Part shown: piece after piece, positions 1 through 9,816 of the stretch
How the letters are laid out: every line of letters starts with the position of its first letter
Position numbering within the stretch: the stretch's first letter is position 1
From: Falsirhodobacter halotolerans
GTDB taxonomy: Bacteria; Pseudomonadota; Alphaproteobacteria; Rhodobacterales; Rhodobacteraceae
Assembly (NCBI RefSeq): GCF_022899245.1
Contig: NZ_JALJAZ010000003.1
Location: forward strand, 62,001 to 126,000
Length of the DNA stretch: 64,000 bases
Direction of reading: 5' to 3'
Notes under the pieces: model-generated
The model's input: the letters and a program-made list of their open reading frames with translations, nothing else
What the model was told of the DNA's origin: nothing
Database searches by the model: none
Made by a program: the position numbers and the translations under genes

Positions 1-1
1 G

Positions 2-856
2 GGCGGCGGCTGGGATCAGACCGCGCGGGTGATGGATCAGGTTCTGCGCCAGGATGGGCTGATCGGATCGTCGCGCATCACCAATGTGGGCGGCGCGGGC
101 GGCACGATCGGCCTGCCGCAGTTCATCAATCAGTATGCGGGCGAAGGCAACGCGCTGATGGTGGGCGGCATGGTGATGGTGGGGGCCATCATTTCGAACA
201 ACGCGCCGGTGACGCTGGACATGGTGACGCCCATCGCGCGTCTGACCGGGGAATATCTGGCGGTGGTCGTCCCCGCCGCGTCCGAGGTGCAGTCGCTCGA
301 TGATCTGGTGGCGATGATGAAGGCCGATGCCGGGTCGGTCTCCTGGGCCGGGGGCAGCGCGGGCGGCAGCGATCACATGCTGGCAGGCCTGATCGCGCAG
401 GCCGCGGGGGTGGATCCCGTGGCGATCAGCTATGTCGCGTTCGCGGGCGGAGGCGAGGCGCTGGCGGCTCTTCTGGGCAATCAGGTCACCTGCGGCGTGT
501 CCGGGTGGGGCGAGTTTTCCGAACAGGTGGCGGCGGGCGCCTTGCGCGTGATCGCCCTTTCCGCACCGGAGCGGGTGCCGGGCATCGACGCGCCCACCAT
601 CCGCGAACAGGGGCTGGATGTCGAACTGCTGAACTGGCGCGGCGTCTTCGGCCCGCCTGACATCAGCGATGACGACCGCGCGGCGCTGATCGACCTTGTC
701 ACGAAGATGGACGCCTCCACCCCTTGGCAGGAAGCCTTGGCCGCCCGATCCTGGGATCGCCTGTTCCTGACGGGGGATGAATTTTCCGAGTATCTGACGG
801 CGGATACGGCGCGCATCCGCAACGTTCTGGTCGGCCTCGGTCTGGCACAGGGGTAA
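2..856 (+). CDS. tctC: TTT transporter substrate-binding protein, TctC/Bug family (5' partial)
   Basis: The window opens inside this gene, so the signal peptide and first strand are missing; 284 residues remain. The frame begins with GGGWDQTARVMDQ, the signature loop of Bug/TctC periplasmic proteins that bind carboxylates for the tripartite tricarboxylate transporter. A second family-like stretch, SWAGGSAGGSDHM, lies near residue 113. The frame runs open to the window edge, so the internal ATG at 29 is not the real start. The stop lies 4 bp before a TctB gene, which is followed by TctA, the usual TTT operon. The ligand (citrate, tricarballylate or another carboxylate) cannot be read from the sequence. 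Confidence 0.92.
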   Translation, partial: GGGWDQTARVMDQVLRQDGLIGSSRITNVGGAGGTIGLPQFINQYAGEGNALMVGGMVMVGAIISNNAPVTLDMVTPIARLTGEYLAVVVPAASEVQSLDDLVAMMKADAGSVSWAGGSAGGSDHMLAGLIAQAAGVDPVAISYVAFAGGGEALAALLGNQVTCGVSGWGEFSEQVAAGALRVIALSAPERVPGIDAPTIREQGLDVELLNWRGVFGPPDISDDDRAALIDLVTKMDASTPWQEALAARSWDRLFLTGDEFSEYLTADTARIRNVLVGLGLAQG

Positions 857-860
857 GACG

Positions 861-1337
861 GTGCTTCGCGCCCGGCTTGGCCCCGTCGTCGTCGCGCTGG
901 TGGTGCTTGTCACGGGGATCGGCGTGGTCTGGGCGACCACGCTGATCAACGTCTCGCCCGCCTATGCCCGCATTGGCCCGAACGTGTTTCCGCGCATCGT
1001 CGGGGGGGCCTTGGCCGTGTTCGGCCTGTTGCTGCTGATCACCGCCATCAACGGCCGGTGGCAGTGCGAGGCGACCGACCCGGACGAGCCGCGCCCCGAT
1101 CTCGGCCCGCTTTTGTGGGTGGGCGGGGGGCTGGTGCTGAACCTGCTGCTGATCAAGGCGATCGGGTTCATCCTGTCCTCCACGCTCATGTATGTTTGCA
1201 TCGCCAAGGGGTTCGGTGCGCGGCGGTGGTGGCTGGCGGCCCTGATCGGGTTCGCGCTGGCGCTTCTGGCCTATTACGGATTCGCCCGCCTGCTGGGTCT
1301 GCGCATGGGCGGCGGATTGATCGAGGATCTGATCTGA
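861..1337 (+). CDS. tctB: TTT transporter small permease subunit, TctB family
   Basis: This 158-residue protein has four predicted membrane helices (about residues 7-28, 42-62, 84-112 and 119-145), the layout of TctB, the small membrane subunit of tripartite tricarboxylate transporters. The start is a GTG, 4 bp after the tctC stop, and the stop overlaps the TctA start (TGATG). The hydrophilic loop at residues 65-80 is rich in Asp and Glu, as is common in the family. TctB sequences are poorly conserved, so the call rests on size, topology and position between tctC and tctA. Confidence 0.88.
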   Translation: MLRARLGPVVVALVVLVTGIGVVWATTLINVSPAYARIGPNVFPRIVGGALAVFGLLLLITAINGRWQCEATDPDEPRPDLGPLLWVGGGLVLNLLLIKAIGFILSSTLMYVCIAKGFGARRWWLAALIGFALALLAYYGFARLLGLRMGGGLIEDLI

Positions 1338-2854
1338 TGGACGGTTTCGTGTCACTTGCCCACGGGTTTTCGGTCGCGCTGACGGCGATGAACCTTCTGT
1401 GGTCGGTCGTCGGGGTCACGCTGGGCACCGCGATCGGTGTGCTGCCGGGATTGGGACCGGCGTTGACCATCGCCCTTCTGCTGCCCATCACCTTTCAAGT
1501 GGAACCGGCAGCGGCGTTCATCCTGTTCGCCAGCATCTATTTCGGGGCGATGTTCGGCGGATCGACAACCTCGATCCTGATCAACACCCCCGGGGAAAGC
1601 GCAACCATCGTCACCGCGCTGGAGGGGCACAAGATGGCTAAGGCGGGACGTGGCGGCCCCGCGCTGGCGACGGCGGCCATCGGGTCGTTCGTCGCAGGCA
1701 CCATCGGCGTCGTGGGCATCACGCTTCTGGCGCCGGTCATCGTGCGGCTGGCGCTGTCCTTCGCGCCGGCGGATTATTTCGCGCTGATGGTTCTGGCCTT
1801 CGTCACGGTGTCCGCCGTCCTTGGCACTTCCGTGCTGCGGGGACTGTCGGCGCTGGCGGTCGGTCTGCTGATCGGCCTGGTGGGGGTGGACCTTCAGACG
1901 GGGCAGGCGCGGTTCACCTTCGGGCAGATGTCGCTTCTGGATGGAATCGACGTGGTCATCGTCTGCGTGGGCCTGTTCGCGGTGGGCGAGACGCTGCATC
2001 TGGCCGCCCGCTATCGGCGGGGGCAGGATGAGATCGTGCCCATCAAGGGGTCGCTGTGGATGACCGCGTCGGACTGGGCACGGTCGTGGAAGGCGTGGCT
2101 GCGTGGGGCCGCCATCGGGTTTCCCATCGGGGCGATGCCGGCGGGCGGGGCGGAGATTCCGACCTTCCTGTCCTATTTCATCGAAAAGCGCCTGTCGAAA
2201 AAACCCGAGGAGTTCGGCAAGGGCGCGATCGAGGGCGTGGCCGGGCCGGAGGCGGCGAACAACGCCTCGGCCGCGGGAGTGTTCGTGCCGCTGCTGACGC
2301 TGGGCCTGCCCACCTCGGCCACGGCGGCGATCATGCTGTCGGCATTCCAAAGCTATGGCATCAATCCCGGTCCGCAACTTCTGTCGTCCCAGCCCGATCT
2401 GGTCTGGGGTCTGATCGCCAGCCTTTATATCGGCAACGTGATGCTGCTGATTCTGAACCTGCCGCTGGTGGGCCTTTGGGTGCAGATCCTTAAAATCCCC
2501 GCCCCCTATCTTTATGCGGGCATTCTGGTGTTCGCGACCATCGGCACCTATGGCATCAGCCGGTCGGTCTTCGATCTGGGATTGCTTTACGGCATCGGGC
2601 TGATGGGGTTCTTCATGCGACGCTATGATTTCCCGACCAGCCCGGTAATCATCGGCATGATCCTGGGGCCGTTCGCGGAACAGCAATTCCGCCGCGCCAT
2701 GACCATCAGCCAAGGGGATCTTTCCGTTTTCTACACCCGCCCGATCGCCGGAACGATCCTGGCCATCGCCGCCCTGGCCATTCTTGTTCCCATCGGGCTG
2801 GAGGTTGCGAAAGCCGTCCGTGCCGCGCGGGCGCGGCCGAAAAGGACAGGGTGA
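1337..2854 (+). CDS. tctA: TTT transporter large permease subunit, TctA family
   Basis: This 505-residue, roughly 12-helix protein is the transport channel of the TTT system. The N-terminal motif [17 protein letters not shown] and the segment [16 protein letters not shown] are typical of TctA. The second half repeats the pattern, with [11 protein letters not shown] around residue 315. The start is the ATG overlapping the tctB stop; upstream in-frame codons read into tctB and are ignored. Translational coupling to tctB fits fixed stoichiometry. The C-terminal 20 residues are basic and cytoplasmic. Confidence 0.95.
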   Translation: MDGFVSLAHGFSVALTAMNLLWSVVGVTLGTAIGVLPGLGPALTIALLLPITFQVEPAAAFILFASIYFGAMFGGSTTSILINTPGESATIVTALEGHKMAKAGRGGPALATAAIGSFVAGTIGVVGITLLAPVIVRLALSFAPADYFALMVLAFVTVSAVLGTSVLRGLSALAVGLLIGLVGVDLQTGQARFTFGQMSLLDGIDVVIVCVGLFAVGETLHLAARYRRGQDEIVPIKGSLWMTASDWARSWKAWLRGAAIGFPIGAMPAGGAEIPTFLSYFIEKRLSKKPEEFGKGAIEGVAGPEAANNASAAGVFVPLLTLGLPTSATAAIMLSAFQSYGINPGPQLLSSQPDLVWGLIASLYIGNVMLLILNLPLVGLWVQILKIPAPYLYAGILVFATIGTYGISRSVFDLGLLYGIGLMGFFMRRYDFPTSPVIIGMILGPFAEQQFRRAMTISQGDLSVFYTRPIAGTILAIAALAILVPIGLEVAKAVRAARARPKRTG

Positions 2855-2930
2855 TAAAATAATGAAGTGGCCGGGAATTGAACGCTTGCCGGATGCGCAC
2901 CCCGTTTCTAATCTGATGTGATAAAACAGG

Positions 2931-2961
2931 GTGCTGCCGCCGGGGGAGTGGCGGACAGCAC
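2931..2961 (+). repeat. Hairpin between tctA and the TRAP operon
   Basis: GTGCTG-CCGCC pairs with GGCGG-A-CAGCAC across an 8-nt loop, an 11-bp stem with one bulged A. No U-tract follows on the plus strand, so it is a poor intrinsic terminator. It could be a leader structure of the TRAP operon or an end-protecting hairpin after tctA. Seen directly; function unknown. Confidence 0.35.
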
Positions 2962-2982
2962 GCGAAGATGGGGGGGAAGGCC

Positions 2983-3531
2983 ATGGGCGCAATGCTCATG
3001 CTGTCACGTGCGATTGACGCGCTCAACACGTTCATCGGCAAAGCGGCCTCGTGGCTTATTCTTGTCGCGGTGCTGATCAGCGCGGTCAACGCGGTGATGC
3101 GAAAGCTGTTTTCCATCAGTTCCAACGCATGGCTGGAATCGCAATGGTATCTGTTTTCCGCGGTCTTTCTTCTGGCGGCGGCTTATACCCTTTTGAACAA
3201 CCAGCATGTGAAGGTCGATCTCGTCTATTCCGCGCTGTCGCGGCGCGCGCAATTGTGGATCGAGGTTCTGGGCACGATCTTCTTCCTATTCCCCTTCTGC
3301 GTGATCACCATCTGGCTGTCCCTGCCGATCGTTGCCGCTAAAATCGCCTCGGGCGAGGTGTCGAACAACACCGGCGGCCTGATCCAGTGGCCGGTCTGGA
3401 TCCTGATTCCCATCGGATTTGCGCTGTTGGCGCTTCAGGGGGTTTCGGAATTGATCAAGCGCATCGCCATCCTGAAAGGGGACATCCCCGATCCGGTGCT
3501 TGAGGCGGATGCCGAAGCGGCCAGATTGTAA
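2983..3531 (+). CDS. dctQ: TRAP transporter small permease subunit, DctQ type
   Basis: This protein of about 182 residues has four hydrophobic helices and the family stretch SSNAWLESQWYLFSAVFLLAAAYTL, where small TRAP permeases of the TakQ/DctQ type carry an LExQWYLF motif. It forms the membrane complex with the large subunit encoded 9 bp downstream. Several in-frame ATGs occur (2968, 2983, 2992, 2998); a G-rich run at 2970-2980 could serve as the ribosome site for 2983 or 2992, so the exact start is uncertain by a few codons. Na+-coupled uptake of organic acids is the usual role. Confidence 0.9.
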   Translation: MGAMLMLSRAIDALNTFIGKAASWLILVAVLISAVNAVMRKLFSISSNAWLESQWYLFSAVFLLAAAYTLLNNQHVKVDLVYSALSRRAQLWIEVLGTIFFLFPFCVITIWLSLPIVAAKIASGEVSNNTGGLIQWPVWILIPIGFALLALQGVSELIKRIAILKGDIPDPVLEADAEAARL

Positions 3532-3540
3532 GGGGGCGGG

Positions 3541-5073
3541 ATGTACGAATTCTTTGCGGAAAACCTCGCCCCGATCATGTTCGCATCGCTGATCGTGGTG
3601 CTGTTGATCGGATATCCCGTGGCCTTCGCGTTGGCCTTTGTCGGCTTTGTCTTCGGCTTCATCGGGATTGAGATGGGGCTGTTGCCAATCAACCTGTTCC
3701 AGGCGATCCCCGACCGGATCTTCGGGCAGATGTCGAACGAGACATTGCTGGCCATCCCCTTCTTCACCTTCATGGGCCTGATCCTGGAACGATCCGGCAT
3801 GGCCGAGGCGCTTCTGGACACGATCGGCCAGTTGTTCGGCACGGTGCGGGGCGGTCTTGCCTATGCCGTGGTGTTCGTGGGGGCGATTCTGGCGGCGACA
3901 ACGGGGGTTGTCGCGGCGTCGGTCATATCCATGGGGTTGATCTCGTTGCCGATCATGCTGCGCTATGGCTATGACCGCCGGGTGGCGGCGGGCGCGATTG
4001 CGGCGTCCGGCACGCTGGCGCAGATCATCCCGCCCAGTCTGGTGCTGATCATTCTGGCCGACCAGCTGGGCCGGTCGGTGGGGGATATGTACAAGGGCGC
4101 GCTGGTGCCCGCGCTTATGCTCGTGGCGGCCTATGCCGCCTATATCGCCGTGGTGTCCTTCGTCAGCCCCGCCAAGGTTCCGGCCCTGCCGCCCGAGGCG
4201 CGGACGCTGCACGGCTGGCGGCTGGCGGGGCGCGTGCTGACCGCGCTGGTGCCGCCGCTGGTCCTGATCTTTCTGGTTCTGGGCACGATCTTCTATGGCA
4301 TCGCCACCCCGACCGAGGGGGGCGCCATGGGGGCCGTCGGGGCGCTGGTGCTGGCGGCGATGAATCGCAAGCTGAACATGGACCTGTTGCGCCAGTCGCT
4401 TTATTCCACCGCGCGGCTGTCGGCCTTCGTGCTGTTCATCCTCCTGGGGGCGCGGGTCTTCTCGCTGACTTTCTACGGCGTGGACGGGCATGTGTGGGTC
4501 GAACATCTGATGACCTCGATCCCCGGCGGGGTGGTGGGATTTCTGATCGTGGCGAACCTGCTGGTCTTCTTTCTTGCGTTCTTTCTGGATTATTTCGAAC
4601 TGGCCTTCATCATCGTGCCGCTTCTGGCGCCGGTGGCCCATGTGCTGGGGATCGACCTGATCTGGTTCGGGGTGATGCTGGCGATGAACATGCAGACCTC
4701 GTTCATGCATCCGCCCTTCGGCTTCTCGCTCTATTTCCTGCGCTCGGTCGCGCCGACGCGCGCTTACCGCGACCGGATCACGGGGGCGACGATCCAGCCC
4801 GTGACCTCGGGCCAGATCTATATGGGGGCGGTGCCGTTTCTGGTGATCCAGCTGGTCATGGTCACCACCGTCATCGTTTTTCCCGATCTGGTCATGCATT
4901 ACAAATCCGGCGCGGTGGAGTTCGATCCGGCCACCATTCAGTTGAACGTGCCGATGCCGGGGATGGAGGCGCCCTTCGGCGCCACCCCCGCGCCCAGCTT
5001 CGGCGGGGCGGCCACACCGGCCCCCACCTTCGCACCACCACCCCCGCCGTCCTTCGGCGCACCGCAACCATGA
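3541..5073 (+). CDS. dctM: TRAP transporter large permease subunit, DctM type
   Basis: This 510-residue protein has about 12 membrane helices and is the ion-coupled channel of a TRAP system. Family segments include FFTFMGLILERSGMAE, AIAASGTLAQIIPPSLVLIILA and ATPTEGGAMGAVGAL. It sits between dctQ and the binding protein in one operon. The C-terminal 35-40 residues are unusual: they are rich in Pro, Ala, Phe and Gly and contain three copies of a PxPSFG-like unit after the last helix, which ordinary DctM proteins lack. The tail is in frame and followed by a normal stop. Confidence 0.94.
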   Translation: MYEFFAENLAPIMFASLIVVLLIGYPVAFALAFVGFVFGFIGIEMGLLPINLFQAIPDRIFGQMSNETLLAIPFFTFMGLILERSGMAEALLDTIGQLFGTVRGGLAYAVVFVGAILAATTGVVAASVISMGLISLPIMLRYGYDRRVAAGAIAASGTLAQIIPPSLVLIILADQLGRSVGDMYKGALVPALMLVAAYAAYIAVVSFVSPAKVPALPPEARTLHGWRLAGRVLTALVPPLVLIFLVLGTIFYGIATPTEGGAMGAVGALVLAAMNRKLNMDLLRQSLYSTARLSAFVLFILLGARVFSLTFYGVDGHVWVEHLMTSIPGGVVGFLIVANLLVFFLAFFLDYFELAFIIVPLLAPVAHVLGIDLIWFGVMLAMNMQTSFMHPPFGFSLYFLRSVAPTRAYRDRITGATIQPVTSGQIYMGAVPFLVIQLVMVTTVIVFPDLVMHYKSGAVEFDPATIQLNVPMPGMEAPFGATPAPSFGGAATPAPTFAPPPPPSFGAPQP

Positions 5074-5092
5074 TGTTTCTGGGAGGAAACCG

Positions 5093-6196
5093 ATGACCAT
5101 CGACCGCCGTAAATTCCTGTCGCGCAGCGCCGTCGCGGGCGTGGCCGCCGCAGGCCTTGCCAGCCCCGCCGTCGCGCAATCGGGTGCCCCGCAGGTGCGC
5201 TGGCGTCTGACCTCGGGCTTTCCCAACAACCTCGACACCATCTATGGCGGGGCGGTGGTCATGGCGGACGCGCTGCGCGCCATGACGGGGGGCCGGTTCG
5301 ACATCCAAGTGTTCCAGGCGGGCGAACTGGTGCCCGGCCCGCAGGCCATCGACGCCGTGCAGGCCAACACGGTGGAGATCGCGCATACCTGCGGCTATTA
5401 CTTCACCGGCAAGAACCCCACCTTCGCCATCGGCTCCGCGCTGCCCTTCGGCCTGAATTCCCGCTTGCAGAACGCGTGGCTGTATCACGGCGGCGGGAAC
5501 GAGGCGTATGACGAGTTCCTGTCGGCCTATGACATCATCGGCAAGCCCGGTGGTGGGACGGGCGCGCAGATGGGCGGATGGTATCGCAAGGAGATCAACA
5601 GCCTGGCCGACCTGCGCGGGGTGAAGATGCGGATTGCCGGCGTGGCGGGCGAGGTGATGTCCCGTCTGGGCGTCGTGCCGCAGCAGCTTCCGGGGGGCGA
5701 CATCTATCCCGCGCTGGAACGCGGCACGATCGACGCGGCGGAATGGGTCGGCCCTTATGACGATGAACGGTTGGGGTTCTATCAGATTGCGCCCTATTAC
5801 TATTACCCGGCGTTCTGGGAAGGCGGGCTGACCATCCACTTCTATATCAACCGTCAGGCGCATGAGGCCTTGCCCGAGGAATACAAGGCCGCGCTCGACA
5901 CCGCCTGCAAGGCCGCGAACATCAACATGCAAGCCCTGTATGACGTGAAGAACAAGGATGCGATCCGGTCGCTGGTCGGCAAGGGGGCGCAGCTTCGCCC
6001 CTTGCCCGCTGACGTGATGCAGGCCGCCTACAAGGCGACGTTCGAGCTTTATGCCGAATATGGCGAACGTTTCCCCGAATGGGCGGCGATCTATCCCGGT
6101 TGGAAGACCTTCCGCGACCAGGGGTTCGAATGGTTCCGCGTGGCCGAATACAGTTATGACAACTATGTCTTCGGGGCGCAGGCCGCGGGGCAATAG
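5093..6196 (+). CDS. dctP: TRAP transporter substrate-binding protein, TakP-like
   Basis: This 367-residue periplasmic protein starts with a twin-arginine signal (DRRKFLSRS, then a hydrophobic stretch to Ala-Gln near residue 29). It closely follows the pattern of the Rhodobacter sphaeroides 2-oxoacid-binding protein TakP, including AGELVPG, GGDIYPALERGTIDAAEWVGPYDDE and APYYYYPAFWEGG; the Arg in KMRIAG and the Trp/Glu in AEWVGP correspond to ligand contacts in that family. It lies 19 bp after dctM, with a GGAGG ribosome site. A 2-oxo acid or related monocarboxylate is the best guess for the ligand. Confidence 0.92.
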   Translation: MTIDRRKFLSRSAVAGVAAAGLASPAVAQSGAPQVRWRLTSGFPNNLDTIYGGAVVMADALRAMTGGRFDIQVFQAGELVPGPQAIDAVQANTVEIAHTCGYYFTGKNPTFAIGSALPFGLNSRLQNAWLYHGGGNEAYDEFLSAYDIIGKPGGGTGAQMGGWYRKEINSLADLRGVKMRIAGVAGEVMSRLGVVPQQLPGGDIYPALERGTIDAAEWVGPYDDERLGFYQIAPYYYYPAFWEGGLTIHFYINRQAHEALPEEYKAALDTACKAANINMQALYDVKNKDAIRSLVGKGAQLRPLPADVMQAAYKATFELYAEYGERFPEWAAIYPGWKTFRDQGFEWFRVAEYSYDNYVFGAQAAGQ

Positions 6197-6203
6197 GGCC
6201 GCA

Positions 6204-6974
6204 TCACGCGGGCACGGCAACCGGCGGTCCGTTCGGTCGCGTCAGAACCGTCATCGGCAGGCCATAGACATGGCGCAGGGTGTCCGGGCGCATCAGGTCG
6301 GCGGGCGTGCCCTGCATCACCACGGCCCCGTCGCGCAGGGCGATGACATGGTCGCAATAGCGGGCGGCCATGTTCACCTCATGCAACACGACCACGGCGC
6401 TGCGCCCCTGATCGTGGCACATGGCGCGGACCAATGTCATCACCTCCACCGCATGGCTGACATCCAGCGCCGAAATCGGCTCGTCCAGCAGCAGCGCCTC
6501 GGCCCCTTGCGCGACCATCATCGCCAGCCATGCCCGCTGCCGTTCGCCCCCCGACAGGGTGTCCACAAGGCGATCGGCCAGCCCCGCCACCCCGCATTCG
6601 GACAGGGCGCGCGCCACCGCCGCGTGATCGTCGGGGGTGAACCGGCCAAGCGCGCCGTGCCAAGGGTAGCGCCCAAGTGCTACCAGTTCCGCCACGGTCA
6701 TCCCGTCGGCGGGCGGGGTCGCCTGCGGCAGAAAGGCCAGACGGCGGGCGATCGCCCGGGCGGACCACGCCCCCAGATCGCGCCCATCCAGCCGCACCGC
6801 CCCGCCCGAGGTGGGCATCTGCCGCGCCAGCGTCTTCAGCAGGGTCGATTTTCCCGACCCATTATGCCCGATCAGCGCGACCAGCTTGCCCTTCGGCACC
6901 TCCAGCGTGAGCCCGTGCAGGAGGCGCCGGCCGGGCACATCCACGGTCAGATCGGTCAGGGAAAACAGCGTCAT
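6204..6974 (-). CDS. fhuC: Iron-siderophore ABC transporter ATP-binding protein, FhuC type
   Basis: This 256-residue ATPase has a Walker A (GHNGSGKST), the Q-loop LPQATPP, the signature LSGGERQRAWLAM and Walker B ALLLDEPISALD followed by the switch His in VVVLHEVN. It powers import of ferric siderophore through the FhuB channel. It is the last gene of the minus-strand operon receptor-fhuD-fhuB-fhuC and its start overlaps the end of fhuB by 4 nt. The operon ends 7 bp from the convergent TRAP binding-protein gene, with no obvious terminator between them. Confidence 0.93.
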   Translation of the reverse strand: MTLFSLTDLTVDVPGRRLLHGLTLEVPKGKLVALIGHNGSGKSTLLKTLARQMPTSGGAVRLDGRDLGAWSARAIARRLAFLPQATPPADGMTVAELVALGRYPWHGALGRFTPDDHAAVARALSECGVAGLADRLVDTLSGGERQRAWLAMMVAQGAEALLLDEPISALDVSHAVEVMTLVRAMCHDQGRSAVVVLHEVNMAARYCDHVIALRDGAVVMQGTPADLMRPDTLRHVYGLPMTVLTRPNGPPVAVPA

Positions 6975-8938
6975 CGCACCCGTCTCATCATCAGGCCGAT
7001 CAGCCAGGGCGCGCCGATCAGCGACGCGAACAGGCCAAGCGGCAATTCATAGGGGAATCCGGCCATGCGGGCACCGAAATCGGCCGCCAGCATCAGACCC
7101 GCCCCGATCAGCGCGGCCCCGGCCAGATGCGCGCCGGGCGACATCAGGCCCAGGCGGCGTGCCATGTGCGGCGCCATCAGGCCGACAAAGCTGAGCGGGC
7201 CGACAAGGATCGTGGCCCCCCCGATGGCGACCCCCGCCGTCAGGATCAGGGCCAGCCGCGCCTGCACGGTGCCCACACCCACCCCATCGGCGATGCCCGC
7301 GCCCAGGGGCAGGATGGCCAGCCAGCGCCGCGCCGCGACCGCCGCCCCCGCCACCACGGCGACGACGCCCGTCAGCGCCGCCGCGCCAAGCGGCGTCACC
7401 GAGGCCGCCGATCCCGACAGCCAGGCCAGAATGACGAAGGCCCGCGTATCCCCGACGGACATGATCGTCGCCAGCACCGCCGAGGCCAGCGCCGATACGG
7501 CGATCCCGGCCAGCAGGATGCGTTCGGGCGGCATCTGCCGGCGGCGCGTGAACAGGGCGACCACCCCCAAAGCGCCCGCCGCCCCCATCATCGCCCCAAC
7601 GGACAACGCGACGATGCCGGGGGTGGTCAGCGCTAGGACCGTCGCGGCATAGCCAAGCGCGGCCCCGCCCGACACGCCCAGAACCTCGGGCGAGGCGAGG
7701 GGGTTCGCGGTCAACCGCTGCAGTATCGCGCCCGCAAGGCCAAGCGCCGCCCCCGCCGCCGTGGCCGCCACAAGGCGCGGCAGGCGCAACGGCAGGAAGG
7801 CGGCCATGCTGTCGCGGTCCAGAACCGCCCAACCGCCCGGCAGACGGCCGACCCACAGGAACACCATCCCCGCGAGCATGATCCCCGCCGCCATGCCCAG
7901 CATCCGCCGCAGGGGGCGGCGGGCGCGATGGATCACACCCTCGGCCTGTTCGGTGCCCGGCGGCGTCGATCCCCGCAGGCGTGGCAGCAGCGCGATCAGA
8001 AGGGGGCCGCCGATCAGCCCGGTCAGCGCGCCGGTCGGAAAACTCTCGGCCCCACGCCCGGCCAGCATCAGCACCACCCCATCGCTGAGCGACAGAAGAA
8101 CCGCCCCGCTCAGCGCCGACCAGATCATCAGATGGCCGATGCCGCGTATCCCCAGGGTGCGGGCCACCGCCGGTCCGGCCAGACCCACGAACGCGATCAG
8201 CCCCACTTCGGCCGAAACGGAGGCCGCCATGACCACCGCCACCATCACCGCAAGGAAGCGGATCAGACGGACGTTCAGCCCCAATCCCTGCGCCCCCTGC
8301 ACCCCCAGCGACAGGACGCGCAGCGGGCGGGCCAAGGCCGCCGCCACCGCCGCCCCCACGATCAGGATCGCAAGCAGCGTGCGCACCCCGGACCAGTCCT
8401 GCTGCACCAGCGATCCGCCGTTCCAGATGACCAGCGACAGCAGGTATTCCCCCTGCGACAGGGTGACGGCGGTGGCGATGGCGCTGCAGGTCATCCCCAC
8501 CAGCATCCCCGCGATCACCATCGTCACGGGGGCGAAGGCGCGTCGTGCCCCGATGCCCATCACCAGCGCCGCCGCCAGCGCCGCCCCGCCATAGGCCAGC
8601 GGCCAGCGTCCGTAATCCATCAGGCCGGGGGCCGCAATGGTGCCGAAAACCAATGCCACCTGCGCGCCGGACTGAATCCCCAGCGTGGTGGGATCGGCAA
8701 CCGGATTGCGCAGCACGACCTGAAGAACCGCGCCCGACAGGCCCAGCATCGCCCCCGCGATCAGCGCCATCACCCCACGCGGCATCAGCCCGAAGGCCAG
8801 CCGGATCTGATCCAGCGTCATCGTTGCCGGATCGAAGGGGAAGGGCGGCCAGTGCCCCCCCGCAAGCGGGATGGCGGCCAGAAGCCACAGGCCTGCCGCC
8901 AGCGTCATGGCGCCGCCGATGGCCGCGCTGCGGATCAT
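6971..8938 (-). CDS. fhuB: Iron-siderophore ABC transporter permease, duplicated FhuB type
   Basis: This 655-residue protein is two FecCD-type permease halves in tandem, each with about ten helices and a conserved GLAGPAVARTLG- or GLMAPHMARRLG-type loop that contacts the ATPase. The fused arrangement is typical of FhuB of hydroxamate siderophore systems, whereas other siderophore permeases are two separate chains. The chosen ATG overlaps the fhuD stop (ATGA); a longer open frame to 9076 runs into fhuD and is ignored. Confidence 0.94.
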   Translation of the reverse strand: MIRSAAIGGAMTLAAGLWLLAAIPLAGGHWPPFPFDPATMTLDQIRLAFGLMPRGVMALIAGAMLGLSGAVLQVVLRNPVADPTTLGIQSGAQVALVFGTIAAPGLMDYGRWPLAYGGAALAAALVMGIGARRAFAPVTMVIAGMLVGMTCSAIATAVTLSQGEYLLSLVIWNGGSLVQQDWSGVRTLLAILIVGAAVAAALARPLRVLSLGVQGAQGLGLNVRLIRFLAVMVAVVMAASVSAEVGLIAFVGLAGPAVARTLGIRGIGHLMIWSALSGAVLLSLSDGVVLMLAGRGAESFPTGALTGLIGGPLLIALLPRLRGSTPPGTEQAEGVIHRARRPLRRMLGMAAGIMLAGMVFLWVGRLPGGWAVLDRDSMAAFLPLRLPRLVAATAAGAALGLAGAILQRLTANPLASPEVLGVSGGAALGYAATVLALTTPGIVALSVGAMMGAAGALGVVALFTRRRQMPPERILLAGIAVSALASAVLATIMSVGDTRAFVILAWLSGSAASVTPLGAAALTGVVAVVAGAAVAARRWLAILPLGAGIADGVGVGTVQARLALILTAGVAIGGATILVGPLSFVGLMAPHMARRLGLMSPGAHLAGAALIGAGLMLAADFGARMAGFPYELPLGLFASLIGAPWLIGLMMRRVR

Positions 8939-9816
8939 GCGATCTCCTCGGGTCCGCGCTTCAGGGCCTGCACCAGCGCCTCGGCGAACCGCAGGGCGGA
9001 GGGCACGGCCCCGAACGGGTTGAGCGGGGGGAGAACGTGCACGCGCCCCTCGGCCACGGGCGGCAGGGCGTGCCACAGCACGCTGCCCCGCAGGGCGCGA
9101 CGCGCGGCGGGGGGCGGGGGGCCGATGACGATGATCCGCGCCTCGGGCATCTTGGCCAGTGTTTCAATCGGAACGGGGGCCATGAAGCTGAACGCCGTCG
9201 GCTGGCTGCGCGCGTTGGTCAGGTGAAGCCGCGCCAAGGTGCTGCCGAACAGGCTGTCGGGTCCGAAGGCCCGCATGTGCCGCGCGTCGCCGATGTCGAT
9301 CAGGGCCAGCGGCCGATCGTTGAAACGGGCCAGTTCAACGCTCAGGGCATCGAACCGCGCCTCGGTCCGGGACAGGGCGCGCGCCCCGGCGGCAACATCG
9401 CCGATGTCGCGCGCCAGATCGGACAACGCGGCCAGCGCGCGCGGCAAAGGCGGTTCGCCCTGGGCAAAGAATGTCAGCGACAACACGGGCGCAATCGCCC
9501 GCAGCCGCGTTTCGAACTGCGTGTAATAGGGGGAGGACAGGATCATGTCGGGGCGGACAAGCTGCAAAAGTTCGAAATTCGGCGCGCCGCGCAGGCCAAG
9601 GTCCACCACATCGGGGGGAATGGCGGGCTGCCCCACATCGGCGCGGTAACGGATGAGTTCGGCCCCCGCCACCGGCATGTGGCCCAAGGCGATGGCGGTT
9701 TCCATCATCGCCCAGTCGATCGCCGCCAGCCGGGGGCGCCCGCCCGCAAGCGCCCCGGAGGTGGACGCCGCCAGCATCACGCCGGCGGCGGTCAGAACGG
9801 CGCGGCGCGTGATCAC
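8935..9816 (-). CDS. fhuD: Iron-siderophore ABC transporter substrate-binding protein, FhuD type
   Basis: This 293-residue periplasmic protein has a twin-arginine-like start (ITRRAVLTAAG) and the FhuD/periplasmic-binding fold pattern IDWAMMETAIALGHMPVAG, with RPDMILSSPYY near residue 95. It delivers ferric hydroxamate to FhuB. The GTG at 9816 overlaps the receptor stop as GTGA, a common coupling, and is preferred to a TTG one codon earlier. The stop overlaps the fhuB start. Iron cargo is inferred from the family and from the adjacent TonB receptor. Confidence 0.9.
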   Translation of the reverse strand: MITRRAVLTAAGVMLAASTSGALAGGRPRLAAIDWAMMETAIALGHMPVAGAELIRYRADVGQPAIPPDVVDLGLRGAPNFELLQLVRPDMILSSPYYTQFETRLRAIAPVLSLTFFAQGEPPLPRALAALSDLARDIGDVAAGARALSRTEARFDALSVELARFNDRPLALIDIGDARHMRAFGPDSLFGSTLARLHLTNARSQPTAFSFMAPVPIETLAKMPEARIIVIGPPPPAARRALRGSVLWHALPPVAEGRVHVLPPLNPFGAVPSALRFAEALVQALKRGPEEIA

